Of a DNA stretch of 64,000 nt, positions 10,276-22,228 are shown piece after piece (position 1 is the stretch's first letter; every line of letters starts with the position of its first letter). The notes under the pieces are model-generated. The model did no database searches, was not told the origin of the DNA, and was given only the letters and a program-made list of their open reading frames with translations. The stretch is from Cydia pomonella (Eukaryota > Arthropoda > Insecta > Lepidoptera > Tortricidae). Where the stretch lies: positions 13,578,001 to 13,642,000 of the forward strand of contig NC_084726.1 in NCBI RefSeq assembly GCF_033807575.1, written 5' to 3'. Made by a program: the position numbers and the translations under genes.

Positions 10276-11042
10276 AATATATCAAGTGCATTTATAACCG
10301 TTTTCACGAACTAATTGTATTCTTAAAAAAAGTTACTATCAAAAAGTGTCTTTGTGACATACACTTTTATTAATGACTGTATTTCTCATTAAATCACATT
10401 TATAACCAGGTCTGTAGCAAATTTATTTTATTACCTTTATTTATAGACCTGGTTACTCGTATAAATGCAATTTAATATGTGTTCAAAACACAAAAGTTTC
10501 AAATGTTGTATTTCTCATTAGCATGGCTATCAAGTGCTTCTGGAGATCTTTCTAATGAGCCTAAATTCAATGTGTTTAGGTTTTTCCATCGAGGAGTTCA
10601 GTTTGCTACCTTCCGACTGCATCATCATTCATCATATTACAAATACAATTTTATTATTTCCGAAATAAAATAATAACAGTACTACATCTATGCTGGCCCC
10701 CACATTAGGCATAGCCTGTCCTGTGGTGGACATAATACGGTTTACAAGTAAAGAAAAAAACAAACAATACTACAATTGAAAATAATAATATACAATTATT
10801 TAGAGTAAACAATTGAAAAAGAAATGGTGGAGAATGGAATTTACAGACTAGAGGTACAGTTTACAGTGATATCAAAAAAAGAAAAGATCGAGAAACAAAA
10901 AGTTAAAACAAACATAAATTATTTTTACCATAAGTAACAAAAAAAAAATCTTCGTATATATCAGCTCCATGTTGCATTGTCATCGGAATTACGGTAGTAT
11001 TCCAAATTTCAACTGAATCAGATACTAAAAAGTGCTTCATTT
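10276..11042. other. AT-rich flank of the left satellite element
   Basis: There is a small hairpin-like pair AACCAGGTCTGTA / TAGACCTGGTT at 10406-10455. Otherwise no gene is seen. The last bases before the element, GTGCTTCATTT, show no resemblance to the corresponding flank of the right copy. Confidence 0.45.
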
Positions 11043-11390
11043 TTAAGAGCCCTTAATCCTTGGAGCGTTCTCCGATTTCACGAAATAACGCTCGATAGAT
11101 GGCGTTGGCGCTCGGTACGCGAGCGCCGGCAACGCGACGCGCGTTTCAATGCAGACTAGAATAATCTTGATAGTTTTCAATATAATTTCAAGCAACATTA
11201 ATTTCAGTGTCATATGATATCATATGGGCACTCTTTATTTTATTGTATATGCACAGTAGTTTTTTTTTTATGTACACTACTACTAAGTGTACAGACTACA
11301 GAGTGTACTATAACCCTTGCTCTTTATTCTGTCTCTTTCACACCAATGGAAAATGAAGAAGTTACTAAATGACTGCAGGTATAAATAAAG

Positions 11391-11905
11391 TATATTAGTG
11401 CGATAGAGAGACAAATAGTGTTTCGTTGTCGTATCGTAAACGATTGGCATGTTGGCCACACACTTGCTTAGTGCCTAGCCAAAATACCAATCGTTTGCGT
11501 ATATTAGTGCGATAGAGAGTAGTGTTTCGTTGTCGTATCGTAAACGATTGGCATGTTGGCTACGCACCCATGATACCTAGCCAAGAAGCCAATCGACATA
11601 GACATAGACATAGACATAGAATTTATTTATTTAACACCACATTGAAACATGTTTACAGGCAATACTACAAAACATCGATCGAATAATCGATTGCGCATAT
11701 TAGTGCGATAGAGAGACAGATAGTGTTTCCTTGTCGTATCGTAAACGTTTGGCATGTTGGCTACGCACCCATGCTGCCCAGCCAAGATGCCAATCGTTTG
11801 TGCATATTAGTACGAGAGAGAGACAGATAGTGTTTCGTTGTCGTATCGATTGGCATGGTGGCTACGCACCCATGCTGCGTAGTCAAGATGCCAATCGTTT
11901 GCGCA
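11391..11905 (+). repeat. Subterminal palindromic tandem units, left copy
   Basis: There are four related units of about 105 bp. Each contains ATTAGTGCGATAGAGAGAC, TAGTGTTTCGTTGTCGTATC, then CGATTGGCATGTTGGC and, 20-25 bp later, GCCAAGATGCCAATCG, so every unit can fold on its CGATTGGCAT/ATGCCAATCG arms. The array is broken after the second unit by an 89-bp insertion. Repeated subterminal motifs often act as transposase binding sites; that role is an inference. Confidence 0.8.
11596..11684 (-). mobile_element. 89-bp retrotransposon 3' fragment, absent from the right copy
   Basis: It begins with (ACATAG)n, followed by AATTTATTTATTTAACACCA; reversed, this is a (CTATGT)n-tailed non-LTR 3' end of a type common in Lepidoptera. 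It is flanked by AATCG at 11591-11595 and 11685-11689. The right copy has the uninterrupted site (AATCGATTG context at 34077-34085), so this is a clean occupied/empty pair. The insertion happened after the two copies separated. Confidence 0.85.
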
Positions 11906-11972
11906 CATTAGTGCTATAGAGTTTCAGTGTTATTTGAAATCACGTTAGGGTTTGTATTATTATTTTTGACCC

Positions 11973-12594
11973 GAATGAAGTCCATCCAGGTTCTTATGAT
12001 GGAGTCAGGAGTTGGTCACCAGAACTCCTAATCTACTCATTATAATTCCATCGTGCTTGGGCTCAAAAGATTTGCCCTGACGAACACCATCGATCTAGAT
12101 GAGGTCCAGGGTCTCATGACGGAGTCAGGAGTTGGTCACCAGAACTCCCCAGAACTCCTAATCTACTCATCATAACTCCATCAAGTTTGGGCTCAATAGA
12201 TTTACCCTGATGAGCACCATCAATCTAGATGAAGTCCAGGGTCTCATGATGGAGTCAGGAGTAGGTCACTAGAACTCCTAATCTACTCATTATAATTCCA
12301 TCGTATTCGAGCTCAATAGATTTGCCCTGACGAGTACCATCGATCTAAATGAAGTCCAGGGTCTCATGATGGAGTCAGGAGTTGGTCACCAGAACTCCTA
12401 ATCTACTCATTATAATTCCATCGTGTTTGGGCTCAAAAGATTTGCCCTGACGAGTACCATCGATCTAGATGAAGTCCAGGGTCTCATGATGGAGTCAGGA
12501 GTTGGTCACCATAATTCCTAATCTACTCATCATAACTCCATCGTGTTTGGGCTCAATAGATTTGCCCTCACGAGCACCATCAATCTAGATGATG
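11973..12594 (+). repeat. 120-bp satellite array, first polarity, left copy
   Basis: About five tandem monomers of 120 bp. Landmarks in order: CATGATGGAGTCAGGAGTTG, GTCACCAGAACTCCTAATC, TACTCATTATAATTCCATCG, TGTTTGGGCTCAA, AGATTTGCCCTGACGAG, CACCATCGATCTAGATGA. One unit carries an extra 10-bp CCAGAACTCC duplication at about 12145. Monomers differ from each other by scattered substitutions. The array ends abruptly at 12594, where polarity flips. Confidence 0.95.
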
Positions 12595-14013
12595 TAAATC
12601 TATTGAGCCCAAACACGATGGAGTTATGATAAATAGATTACGAGTTCTGGTGACCAACTTCTGACTCCATCATGAGACCCTGGACCTCATCTAGATCGAT
12701 GGTGTTCATCAGGGCAAATCTATTGAGCCCAAACACGATGGAGTTATGATGAGTAGATTAGGAGTTCTGGTGACCAACTCCTGACTCCATCATGAGACCC
12801 TGGACCTTATCTAGATCGATGGTGCTCATCAGGGCAAATCTTTTGAGCCCAAACACGTTGGAATTATAATGAGTAGATTAGGAGTTCTAGTGACCAACTC
12901 CTGACTCCATCATGAGACCCTGGACCTCATCTAGATCGATGGTGCTCATCAGGGCAAATCTTTTGAGCCCAAACACGTTGGAATTATAATGAGTAGATTA
13001 GGAGTTCTAGTGACCAACTCCTGACTCCATCATGAGACCCTGGACTTTATCTAGATTGATGATGCTCGTCAGGGCAAATCTATTGAGCCCGAACACGATG
13101 AGGTTATGATGAGTAGATTAGTTCTGGTGACCAACTCCTGACTCCATCATGAGACCCTGGACTTCATCTAGATTGATGGTGTTCATCAGGGCTAATCTAT
13201 TGAGCCCAAACACGATGGAGTTATGATGAGTAGATTAGGAGTTCTGGTGACCAGCTCCTGACTCCATCATGAGACCCTGGACCTCATCTAGATTGATAGT
13301 GCTCGTCAGGGCAACTCTATTGAACCCAAACACGATGGAGTTATGATGAGTAGATTAGGAGTTCTGGTGACCAGCTCCTGACTCCATCATGAGACCCTGG
13401 ACCTCATCTAGATTGAAGGTGCTCGTCAGGGCAACTCTATTGAGCCCAAACACGATGGAGTTATGATGAGTAGAGTAGGAGTTCTGGTGACCAACTCCTG
13501 ACTCCATCATGAGACCCTGGACCTCATCTAGATCGATGGTGCTCATCAGGGCAAATTTTTTGAGCCCAAACACGTTGGAATTATAATGAGTAGATTAGGA
13601 GTTCTAGTGACCAACTCCTGACTCCATCATGAGACCCTGGACTTTATCTAGATTGATGGTGCTCGTCAGGGCAACTCTATTGAACCCAAACACGATGGAG
13701 TTATGATGAGGAGATTAGGAGTTCTGGTGACCAGCTCCTGACTCCATCATGAGACCCTGGACCTCATCTAGATTGAAGGTGCTCATCAGGGCAACTCTGT
13801 TGAGCCCAAACACGATGGAATTATAATGAGTAGATTAGGAGTTCTAGTGACCAACTCCTGACTCCATCATGAGACCCTGGACCTCATCTAGATTGATGGT
13901 GTTCGTCAGGGCAAATCTTTTGAGCCCAAACACGATGGGATTATAATTAGTAGATTAGGAGTTCTGGTGACCAACTCCTGACTCCATCATGAGAACTTGG
14001 ACTTCATCCGGGT
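12595..14013 (-). repeat. 120-bp satellite array, opposite polarity, left copy
   Basis: Nearly twelve monomers of the same satellite in reverse complement, starting part-way through a unit (TAAATCTATTGAGCCC). Together with 11973-12594 they form a large head-to-head palindrome. Its outer edges carry matching inverted flanks, GGGTTTGYATTATTATTTTT on the left and its complement at 14015-14040. One unit is about 7 bp short near 13122. Short in-frame runs through this array are repeat artefacts, not genes. Confidence 0.95.
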
Positions 14014-14065
14014 CAAAAATAATAATGCAAACCCTAACGTAATTTCAAGTGAAAATGCGTTTTTC

Positions 14066-14257
14066 AGAAAATCGCAGCCAAATAACACTAGACCTTACTC
14101 ATAGTGTTGTGTTCCTGCCGGTGAGTAAGGTTGCCAGAGCTCAACGAGGGGCGGGAGGGGGTTAGGGTCGGCAACGCGCATGTAACTCCTCTGGAGTTGC
14201 AGGCGTACATATGCGGGCCGTATGCTTGTTTGCCACCGACTTAGTATTAAAAAAAAA
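14066..14257 (+). mobile_element. Captured N1 retrotransposon 3' end inside left element
   Basis: AAGGTTGCCAGAGCTCAACG, GTCGGCAACGCGCATGTAAC and GTATGCTTGTTTGCCACCGA run into an A-run at 14249-14257: the N1 family 3' end in plus orientation with its poly(A). The same piece is in the right copy, so it was in the element before the two copies separated. Compared with other N1 copies it lacks the GCCTGATGGTAAGCAG segment, a shared internal deletion. Confidence 0.75.
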
Positions 14258-15010
14258 GTAACACTGAAAATCCATCAATAAGCGAGTCTGATAGGCATAC
14301 TGTATAAAATGAACTTTTATTAAGATTTTCTAATCGCAGTATATAGCACTTCTCGGAACTCCGTAGCTGATTACGATCGCAACGAATGCCTGACAATCGA
14401 GCACAGGTCCGTCCTCTAAGCGCGCTCCGCGCGGACTGAGAGCGGGGCGTCGCTGCTACGTGATTTATACGTGTTTTAAAAAAATATAAATTTACGGCAA
14501 TGTAGGTCCCATAGTTACGATTTTTTTTTTATAGGTTAACATAAAGTTACAGTTTGCTATAATATTATTTTTAAAGCAAAATATGCGTACAATTTGCGGA
14601 AATAAAATATAATAAAACCCTGTTTTCGCCAAAAAAATGAAGAAAACTCTGAAGGTATTTTATCAGTTTTTTCAAATGAATCTTCGATTGTTAATCATTC
14701 CAGCCCCTCGTACGAGATATGTTGAATCAAATTGTAGTCATTCATGTACCAAATGATTCTTGTTTATAGCAAAATTGAGAACCGAAACGCCACATCTCAC
14801 TGCAAAATTTGGAAAAGACTCACAAAAAACCTCATTAAAAAAGAGGTTTAAAAGAGAAAATGAAAATTTGAACTGTTGGAGCCCCTAGTTTAGGAAACGA
14901 TTATTTAAGTACGTTATCAGTTTTTGAATAAATACTAATAGTTACGTCGTAATCTTGAATGAAAAAGGAAGCATTTTACAAAATACGCTCGTCTGTAGGA
15001 ATAAGGACTC
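14258..15010. other. AT-rich arm of left element
   Basis: About 750 bp with a short GC-rich patch at 14395-14460 (GAGCACAGGTCCGTCCTCTA, GCGCGCTCCGCGCGGAC), then AT-rich DNA to the terminal inverted repeat. No open frame is long enough to be a transposase. The same arm, nearly unchanged, forms the start of the right copy at 28988-29737. Confidence 0.75.
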
Positions 15011-15014
15011 TTAA

Positions 15015-15485
15015 GTTACAAGATTTGAAGCACACAAATATAATAATATACGCAGTTAAAATAAATAAATGTGTCTAAAATTTCAGTTACCTACTATTTC
15101 AATTTCATGCCAAATTTCATTATGCGAAGAATAATTTTACAACTAGATCATCCATCTAACCTTATTCAACTGATAGCCTTTATCGTTTGATAAACGTTTA
15201 ATAAAAAGTCTTTCCACTTTTTAATTTAAACGCCGGATCAGTTTGAAATTGTTTCCGAACATGAGCCCGTCGTGTTGTGTTCTTTCAGTAATATCTCCTA
15301 ACAGGCGAGCGTGTATTACATCTCCATTTCATCTGACATGTAGCTTATTCATTTTCATGGTAGTAGAGCCACTTGTGTACAAAAACGCTTATTGATATGA
15401 GTATGTAGGCATAACTAAGATCTGTAAATTTAATGGTACAGCGGATGTTTATCTTGTCGGTGCATTCTCCACTAAACCCAAAACA
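15015..15485. other. AT-rich spacer, nothing recognised
   Basis: No gene, RNA or shared repeat seen on either strand. Confidence 0.45.
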
Positions 15486-15697
15486 TACAATTATTAGTCA
15501 ATAATAATAAATAAATATTGGACGTTCTTACACAAATTGTTTAAGCCCTACAGTAAGCACAAGTAGGCTTGAGTTGTGGATACTCAGACAAATATCTGTG
15601 CTCATCACACAAATAAATGTCATTCCCGGGTTTCGAACCCAGGACCATCGGCTTCATAGGCAGGATCACTACCGACTAGGCCAGACCGGTAGTCAAA
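15486..15697 (-). mobile_element. tRNA-derived SINE, family S1
   Basis: Read on the minus strand: CGGTCTGGCCTAGTCGGTAG (A-box region), CTGGGTTCGAAACCCGGG (B box), a body with GATGAGCACAGATATTTGTC and GCTTACTGTAGGGCTTA, and an AT-rich tail with ATTATT units. Four other copies lie in the window (35.9, 46.1, 54.1 and 58.4 kb). Transcription would be by RNA polymerase III from the internal boxes; mobilisation depends on a partner retrotransposon. Confidence 0.85.
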
Positions 15698-18600
15698 TAT
15701 TTCTCAATCGACAATAGTTCTCGAAATTCAGACCATACCCAAATGAGCATAGTTATTCCTAAAAGAGTATGTTCTATAATATGATAATAAACTGAAATAG
15801 TTATGTTGTCGTACATTTAAAAAAGTGACCATTGCCTAAAAATACCTAAATACCTAAAACTAAAACAACAAATTATTAAAATAATTTGATTTGTTCTTTG
15901 AATCATTGTATTAGGTTTTCGCAAGGAATAGTAATATTATATGTTGCCTAAGCAGTAAACAGCGTTTATTCAATAAAAACCTCTAGCTGTTCTACGCTAT
16001 GCCCGACTTTTGTCTCCCCTGACATACCTGTACTCGCAATATTAAGTGTTCACATTCACACGCGAAACACCTGTTTTTGTCCACGAATATAATGCCCTTT
16101 TAACAGATTTCGCCGCTTTCGCTGAGTGTTTATTTCAATTGCGAGTTTCGCGACGTATATTTCTGTATTACGACTTTTACGAGTACATAAGCAAGCTCGA
16201 TTTTCAACTATATATGGGACCAGCCCTGAAATCCCCGAAAAAAATAATGGCTTCTTCATACATTTTGTCCGATCAGATGTTGTTGTTTTCTATGGAAAAA
16301 CCATAAAAAAAATCGCGATTTTGGGGTTAGTCCCGTAGTAAAAGTAGGTCAATTTAGCGAGTAAAATTGAGCCCTGCGTGGTGGGAGTCATACTGCATTA
16401 TATATTATAACATGGCAGAGTGAACAAACAGCCAGCCTTTTTTAGCTAGACTGGTCATATGTGATAGAAACCGGCAAAACATCCCACTTTGTCGCTTGCC
16501 ATAAGGACAAGATTTACTTGTTACTTTATACGAATAACTTGTAAAGCCGTCTTTATGGCAAGTGACTAAGTAGCACGTTTTGCCTGTTTGGGTCACAAGA
16601 ACTTTAAATTGAATAACAATAAATATATACTTAATATTTCATAAATTTTACTTCAAATTATTTCAGTTAAATAGTTACACAATAAAGGATACAAAATAAA
16701 AATTAAATTACAACTAATAATTAAAACTATAAATTAATTCAAACAAATGATTCGCTTCCTACCGTTCCTGTTGCAAAGGTGCCAATGATGCTATCAGCAT
16801 TTCCACGCGACTCGGAGCGGAGCCTTCCTCGTTCTGTCTGAATATACGAGTACGTGTAAAAAAAAACAATACAAGTAACAAAAGAGCTTGAAACGGATGA
16901 ACTTGATTATGATATTGAGTATACCGTGCGTTTCCTGTACCACAACAACAAGCAAATAATTAAACCATATATTGTAATCCTCACTAGTTAAAATACGTTC
17001 GTTTCCTGTGATTCTGATCTGAATCAAAATTTTCTCAACAGATCATAACATAATTTCCCTTGAACAAAACAGCATGAAAATAGTTCCTGTTCTGAAGTGC
17101 ACCCATATGTCATAAAATTTTAGATCTGTATCTACTAAGAGACCTACTACGGTTACGCCTACGTCGTGCTCTCGAGTGGAGACTGAAGAGTCTATAACTC
17201 GCAGCGAGCGAGGAATTATTCTAAGTGAGAGGTTGAGTGGATCTGGCTCACTATCACACCGTCAAGTGGCATTTTTACAATAGATTAGGGCGCTTCTTTG
17301 TCTACATTATTCACTTTTACCATCCTAACCGGAAAATCTAAGTAACATACACACACACACACACTCCTATATATATGTAGACATAAATATACGTACTGGT
17401 TCTAGACCTAGCTTACACATAATATTGAAATATTGTTTTATAATATATTGCCTACCTCAATATTCAATTCAATCATTGATCAGAGTATAAAAAAGGTTCT
17501 TTTTTATATATTTGATTAGGTTATTCTGTCTCAGAAAGTGCTCAATCATGTTCACTAATGTATACCTACTATTTTGTAACTACCTTCTTAACTATTTACT
17601 AAGATCACGATTTGACCTTGTGGATTACTGTAATTGGCTTTATAGACTTAAAATTTAAAATTGCACATGTAATTATTATAAGCTGTTGTAATCCTGAATA
17701 AATAAAATTAAAAAAAAATAAAACATGCAAGGAGTTTTCAATCGTTTGGCTATATTTCGCAAGGTAAATAATGGGCTCCTGGTTGACTGTTATACAGCCA
17801 AGTGGCATTTTTACAATTTCTAAGTTATTTACTAAGAACTGTGTGTTATCTATTTTTGACATTATGAAGCTCCTGGTGACAGTACGGATTCAATGAAATA
17901 ATCGATTTACTATTATTGCAACTTTATTGCGTGATTCCTTTTTATACAAAGTTATAATGTTACTTAAATTTATAATTTCTAAAATCTTCTTTTGATAAAT
18001 ATGTATGATAATTATGTACGTAGTGCAAGATGTAGATGTGTTAGGAGCAAAATTCTCTTGCTCTGGGCCAAGTAAACTATATATGGTTCTTCTACGATAC
18101 ATGACCTTAACCAATTTTGAAGTTAAGCTTTTATCGATTTAAAACTTATACTTATTTGCAAGAATGCTTAATGTTACGCGTCGATGTGACACGCGTCCTA
18201 ATACGTATTCAACCGATTTCCCTAAGAAAGAAATACAAAAACGCGTACAATTGCGCCCGAGAGCGGAAAACGTCGCATTACTGTCGAGGATGTGCTTAAA
18301 ATAATGTGCCTCTGTAAATTATTGCCGTAATGTAAATTTTAATACAAGCACTCTACTTGACATGCACGGAAGGTGTATGTGCCGCTTCGTTTTTTGGTTC
18401 AGAATTTATCTTGGTCACGAATACATAAAAATTATGTAGGTAAGTACATGCGGGTGATTTTTCGTTGATGTTATAATTGCTTCAAGCTTACAGAAACTAT
18501 TCCAAATGTACAGAGTTATTCGTCTAGCAACCTTCACCAAGGAGGAGTTTTGACCGAAGGGTGTCAAGTTCCGGCGTAATGCATCGCAACCCTTTTATTA

Positions 18601-19895
18601 TGGAGTGTGGAATTAAGAGGACATCTCTTATGGTAGAACTGTTGCAAAAGTGTCCAGCAGTCAGCTATAAATAATAGTTCCAAATCTCTCCAGAGTAGTG
18701 CTAGAGTAGCTAAGAACCTAGGCGCTATTGACGGAGTAAAGTGCGCTGTCTATGATTTGATTTTTTTGTTCAAGTATTCTAGGTATTGTAGCGTCACCTA
18801 TTTAAGATTTTTTGATGACACTTTTTGGTACATGGAGATTTATTTCCTTACCTTCACCTTCCTTACCTAATATGTTTCGTTTTAAGTTTTTAAGATATAT
18901 TTTCATAATATGTAAGCCAGTTTTAAGGTATTATCTACGAGCCACTAGTTGCCTGAAGTACGCTTATAAAAATCTCCTGGGAATTCTACAAACCTTGATT
19001 GTTCTTTTTCAATCGATACTTCCAAACATTTCCGGATTACCGGTAAAAGTCAAAAGTCAAAGTTGCTAATTAAAAACACCCCTCTTCAAACTCGGTTAAA
19101 GTCAAAACACGGGAACAAACTTCCTTAGGCGAAAAAAACTAAAGTATTTCAATATTTCCTCCTAATTGCCTTCGGAAGAACAATTTGCAGCTCTAGAACT
19201 AAAATACATTCCAATATCGTTCCTATTCTTTTGCTATTTAATGCTCTTTAAATCTTTTTTACCGCAAATGATTGCCAACAATTTCTTTTTCGCTTTTTTT
19301 TTCTTACTAACTTTTCATTGCCTCTAACTCACCCTAAATACTTTACATTTAAAGTTCGTTTTTGTTTGAGTTTTAACTTTAAAAGCTTTGTAAAAGTTCT
19401 TTTAGGTAATTTTCTACTAACTGGGTTTAAAGTAATTAATTACATAGTCAATGTTACGGAACATATTAGGGGACTTCTGCTTTAAAGTGAGGTAATTAAG
19501 TTTTGTAAATGTTTGCTGTGATATGGGTCATCAATCATGATCATTAAATGAAATATGGGCCACTTAATATTTTGGATTTATTTTCTATATAAATAGATAA
19601 ACTATAAAACTTTACTAAAACTACTTATTACGGCATGGTGCAGTAGATACTGGCACAATTTGCTCGCTATATCACAAGACTGATTCCTTGAACGAGGAAG
19701 CTGCCAGCTCTGTGATCGCCGATGACGTCTGATATCCTTTTGTGGAGTAACGTTTTTCTATGTTACTTACATTTAATATCATATATCGGTTATTTGAAAC
19801 TTTTTTATCGGCTATTTTAGACAGCAACACCAAATTTAATATTTGCGACAGTAATGCAGTTGGCAGTAATGCAATGTAATGTATTCCATTACTAC
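15698..19895. other. Long gene-free AT-rich stretch
   Basis: Over 4 kb with no convincing exon, RNA gene or repeat shared with this window. The best ORFs (16046-16306 plus, 17605-17862 minus, 18812-19069 plus) have no domain I recognise and overlap equally long frames on other strands. A CA microsatellite lies at 17348-17366. The segment GTAGCTAAGAACCTAGGCGC at about 18706-18725 resembles a lepidopteran dispersed repeat, but I cannot bound it. Confidence 0.5.
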
Positions 19896-19897
19896 AC

Positions 19898-20019
19898 CGG
19901 TGGCAGCATGGTTCCAGTTTATCGCTTGACACTATGCCCGTCACTTTCGCACTTACATACTTGTTGGAACCGGACAGGCATGCTGACGTGATAAAGAGCC
20001 GACCGTCTTAGCTCTACAG
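19898..20019 (+). repeat. Palindromic MITE, family A
   Basis: It has GGTGGCAGCATGGTTCCAG, CACTATGCCCGTCACTTTCG, the ACATACTTGTTGGAAC centre, then GGACAGGCATGCTGACG and AAAGAGCCGACCGTCTTAGC. The same layout as the copy at 661. Confidence 0.8.
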
Positions 20020-20224
20020 GAAATGTAAAATTTTATATAGTGAAATTCGATAAAATGAATTTTTTGGCGTTTCCTGTAGCAATGTAGTAGATAGAGAAGC
20101 AGTAATGTTGTGCTGCAGTAACGCTGGAGTAGTTAGAATCTGAATGGTACCTTTAATAAAAGCTCAAAAACCTTTTCGGACAGAAAACAAAAATCAACGC
20201 ATGACTTAAATTTATTATTTCTGC
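20020..20224. other. Unassigned
   Basis: No recognisable feature. Confidence 0.35.
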
Positions 20225-20355
20225 TCCCTAAAGGTTGTCTGGAAGAGATCGCTTATTTAGTAATAAGACTGCTTGTTGTTACCTCTTTTTGGGTTTCTGT
20301 AGTCCTTGTATTGTTTTCTGCATCGAAGTGTGAAATAAAGAGTATTTGTATCAGC
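20225..20355 (+). mobile_element. Retroelement 3' end, family N2
   Basis: CTAAAGGTTGTCTGGAAGAG, ATCGCTTATTTAGTAATAAG, CTGCTTGTTGTTACCTC and a terminal AAATAAAGAGTATTTGTATC form the standard N2 end. No coding part is visible, so this is either a SINE sharing that 3' end or a truncated copy. Confidence 0.65.
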
Positions 20356-20769
20356 ATATTTCCAAAGTAGGCAGTGAAACTAAACTAAACTTCCCAAATA
20401 TTTTTTATTGACATCCACGTGGCAATATTTCCTTCAACAAAAGTCGCAAAAATAAATCTGCCCTCGTCCATCGAATATTTTTCTAGAATGATTAATGACA
20501 TGTCAGACTTTGCTAATTTCCCGAAAGCTTTCTAATGAATCCCAAAAGTGTTTACAAGTTCCTTCTTTTCCAAGTCGGCTGTTTTTCCGTATAATAAACT
20601 TACTAATTTTACACGTGCCAAATATTATTATCTGAAAAACTGAGATGGATTTATGGGTGTTTTATACTCATTTATCCGAAGATAACTGTAGTGTCCGTAG
20701 GACACCCAGAAGTTTAGGATAAGAGTTACTATGGGATTTGGCTCCAACACTCCTGTCAACTCCCGGTAA
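20356..20769. other. AT-rich unique sequence
   Basis: Nothing recognised. Confidence 0.4.
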
Positions 20770-20995
20770 GTAACTGTCTACCCTGGCGTCGCGTAAGCGT
20801 ATCGTAAAAACGTTACGAGTACGAGACGCGTAGATTTCTGAGTATTAGTTGAAATCATGGCGTCACTGGCGTCAGATGTCTTCGGCGGATGTATCGACAT
20901 TTGAACTTGTACGTGCTCGTAGCGCTCTCGTTCTACCCGCGTTTTACGATACGCTTACACGTCTCTTACGCTTACGCGCCGTTCGCTGAGGACCT
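20770..20995. repeat. GC-rich palindromic element
   Basis: GGCGTCGCGTAAGCGTATCG and TAAAAACG near 20787 are answered by CGTTTTACGATACGCTTACA and CTTACGCTTACGCGCCG at 20938-20980. It is an imperfect inverted repeat of about 225 bp, much richer in CpG than its surroundings. I read it as a MITE; no coding capacity. Confidence 0.65.
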
Positions 20996-21670
20996 TAGGG
21001 TGACGTTTGTGCCAGAGATAAGACATAGCAACTCTACAACAACTACATTTGTTATGATATAGGAGGTGAATGAGCAGACAAATCACCTGATGGCAAGCAA
21101 TGCATCGCCAGAGGAGTTACAAGAAGTTTAGTGCGTTATTATTGGCCTTTAGCACGCTCTTTTCTTGAAGGTTTGAAGGTCATATCGGTCCGTTAATACT
21201 TCGGGTGTAAGAATAATAAGTTAAAATGGAAGTCCGAGTAGATAAAAGCAAACCCTGCTGCTATGTAAATAATCAATTAAAACAGAATTAATAGTAAATA
21301 TTACATTAAATTCTCAATACTGCTTGATAACACTAAGTTAGCTGTATAAATTAGGCATAACTTGTAATCAAGTTATTTATTTACCTTGATTCAGAATGAT
21401 TTGAAACTGCTAAATCAATCACTAGATGCTATTTGGATTACTAGTATGATAAATTAAATAATGAACAAACATAATTGAAAATAAAACCTTTTTATTATAG
21501 TCAATAAACCAATTTATTAACCTTATCATCAACAACTAATAAATACAATCACTTAATACTTTATAATTCACCAATATATTATTTAATAATTAATTCATCA
21601 AATTAATCAAGTAAGTACAAAAACATTAACATAATGATCAACATAGTATTTACTTAACTTTCAATATTCC
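20996..21670. other. AT-rich, no gene seen
   Basis: At 21055-21130, CACCTGATGGCAAGCAATGC and GAGGAGTTACAAGAAG resemble the plus-strand image of an eroded N1-type retrotransposon tail. The rest is AT-rich and unassigned. Confidence 0.4.
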
Positions 21671-22178
21671 TGTGGCGACGATTAACTCAGTGCTGCAGCG
21701 CAACGAAGAATCACAATGAGAATGATCCTAATGAATCGGGTCGGGCCCTTTTATATCCACTGCTAACCAGCCACTCACAACTGGTTAATCATGCCATTTG
21801 TCGTTCGAGAAGTGACGTCACAAACGTATCTTCTCATTTATCGAATAATGCAGAATAAAATGATCACAACATCTTTTCAATAAACTCCGTTATACATAAT
21901 TACTAATAAGTAATATTAATACATAATATAATCACTTTAAAATACTTAACAAATCTTATTAGTAGGTTAACTACTGTCTCAAAGTTACCACTATCCATGT
22001 TTCTCTAATCAACCGTGGTTTCGTATCGTACCCACATAAATCACAAATTGTGTAAACTTCGCGTGATATTGAGTTAAGTGTTTAAATAGTGAATATTTAT
22101 CAATATTGGACGTCAAAGAGAAACAGGTCAGTTCCATACATAATACAATTTATAAATAATAATCTAACACGGGCGACA
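21671..22178 (-). mobile_element. Possible solo LTR
   Basis: On the minus strand a 508-bp segment begins TGTCGCCCGTG and ends TCGTCGCCACA, i.e. TG...CA ends with similar termini. Inside are a TATA-like promoter (GGATATAAAAGGG near 21745-21757) and, downstream, CATTCTCATTGTGATTC, an LTR-like arrangement. The bases directly outside the ends do not match as a 4-5 bp duplication, and no gag/pol is nearby, so this is a guess. A different promoter-bearing repeat is possible. Confidence 0.4.
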
Positions 22179-22228
22179 GTTCATTCCGTTTAGTTAAGCG
22201 AGGCTGGAACTTTCTGAAACACTGTGTT

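Larger units (their letters stand above)
11043..15014. mobile_element. Left copy of TTAA-flanked, satellite-bearing foldback-like element
   Basis: TTAA lies at 11043-11046 and again at 15011-15014. Just inside, the termini are GAGCCCTTAATCCTT and, in reverse, GAGTCCTTATTCCTA: imperfect terminal inverted repeats. Contents in order: an end segment of about 340 bp; subterminal palindromic units; a 120-bp satellite array in one orientation, then the other; a retrotransposon 3' fragment; and an AT-rich arm of about 750 bp. No transposase is encoded, so it is non-autonomous. A TTAA target points to a piggyBac-like or Sola3-like enzyme, but the terminal GAG is unlike piggyBac's usual CCC. An inverted second copy lies at 28984-34635. 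Confidence 0.85.

Noticed and set aside
16046..16306. 86-codon ORF as a gene
   Set aside because: No recognisable domain; overlapped by ORFs of similar size on both strands; surrounding DNA non-coding.
17348..17366. CA tract as a regulatory element
   Set aside because: An ordinary microsatellite with no gene nearby.
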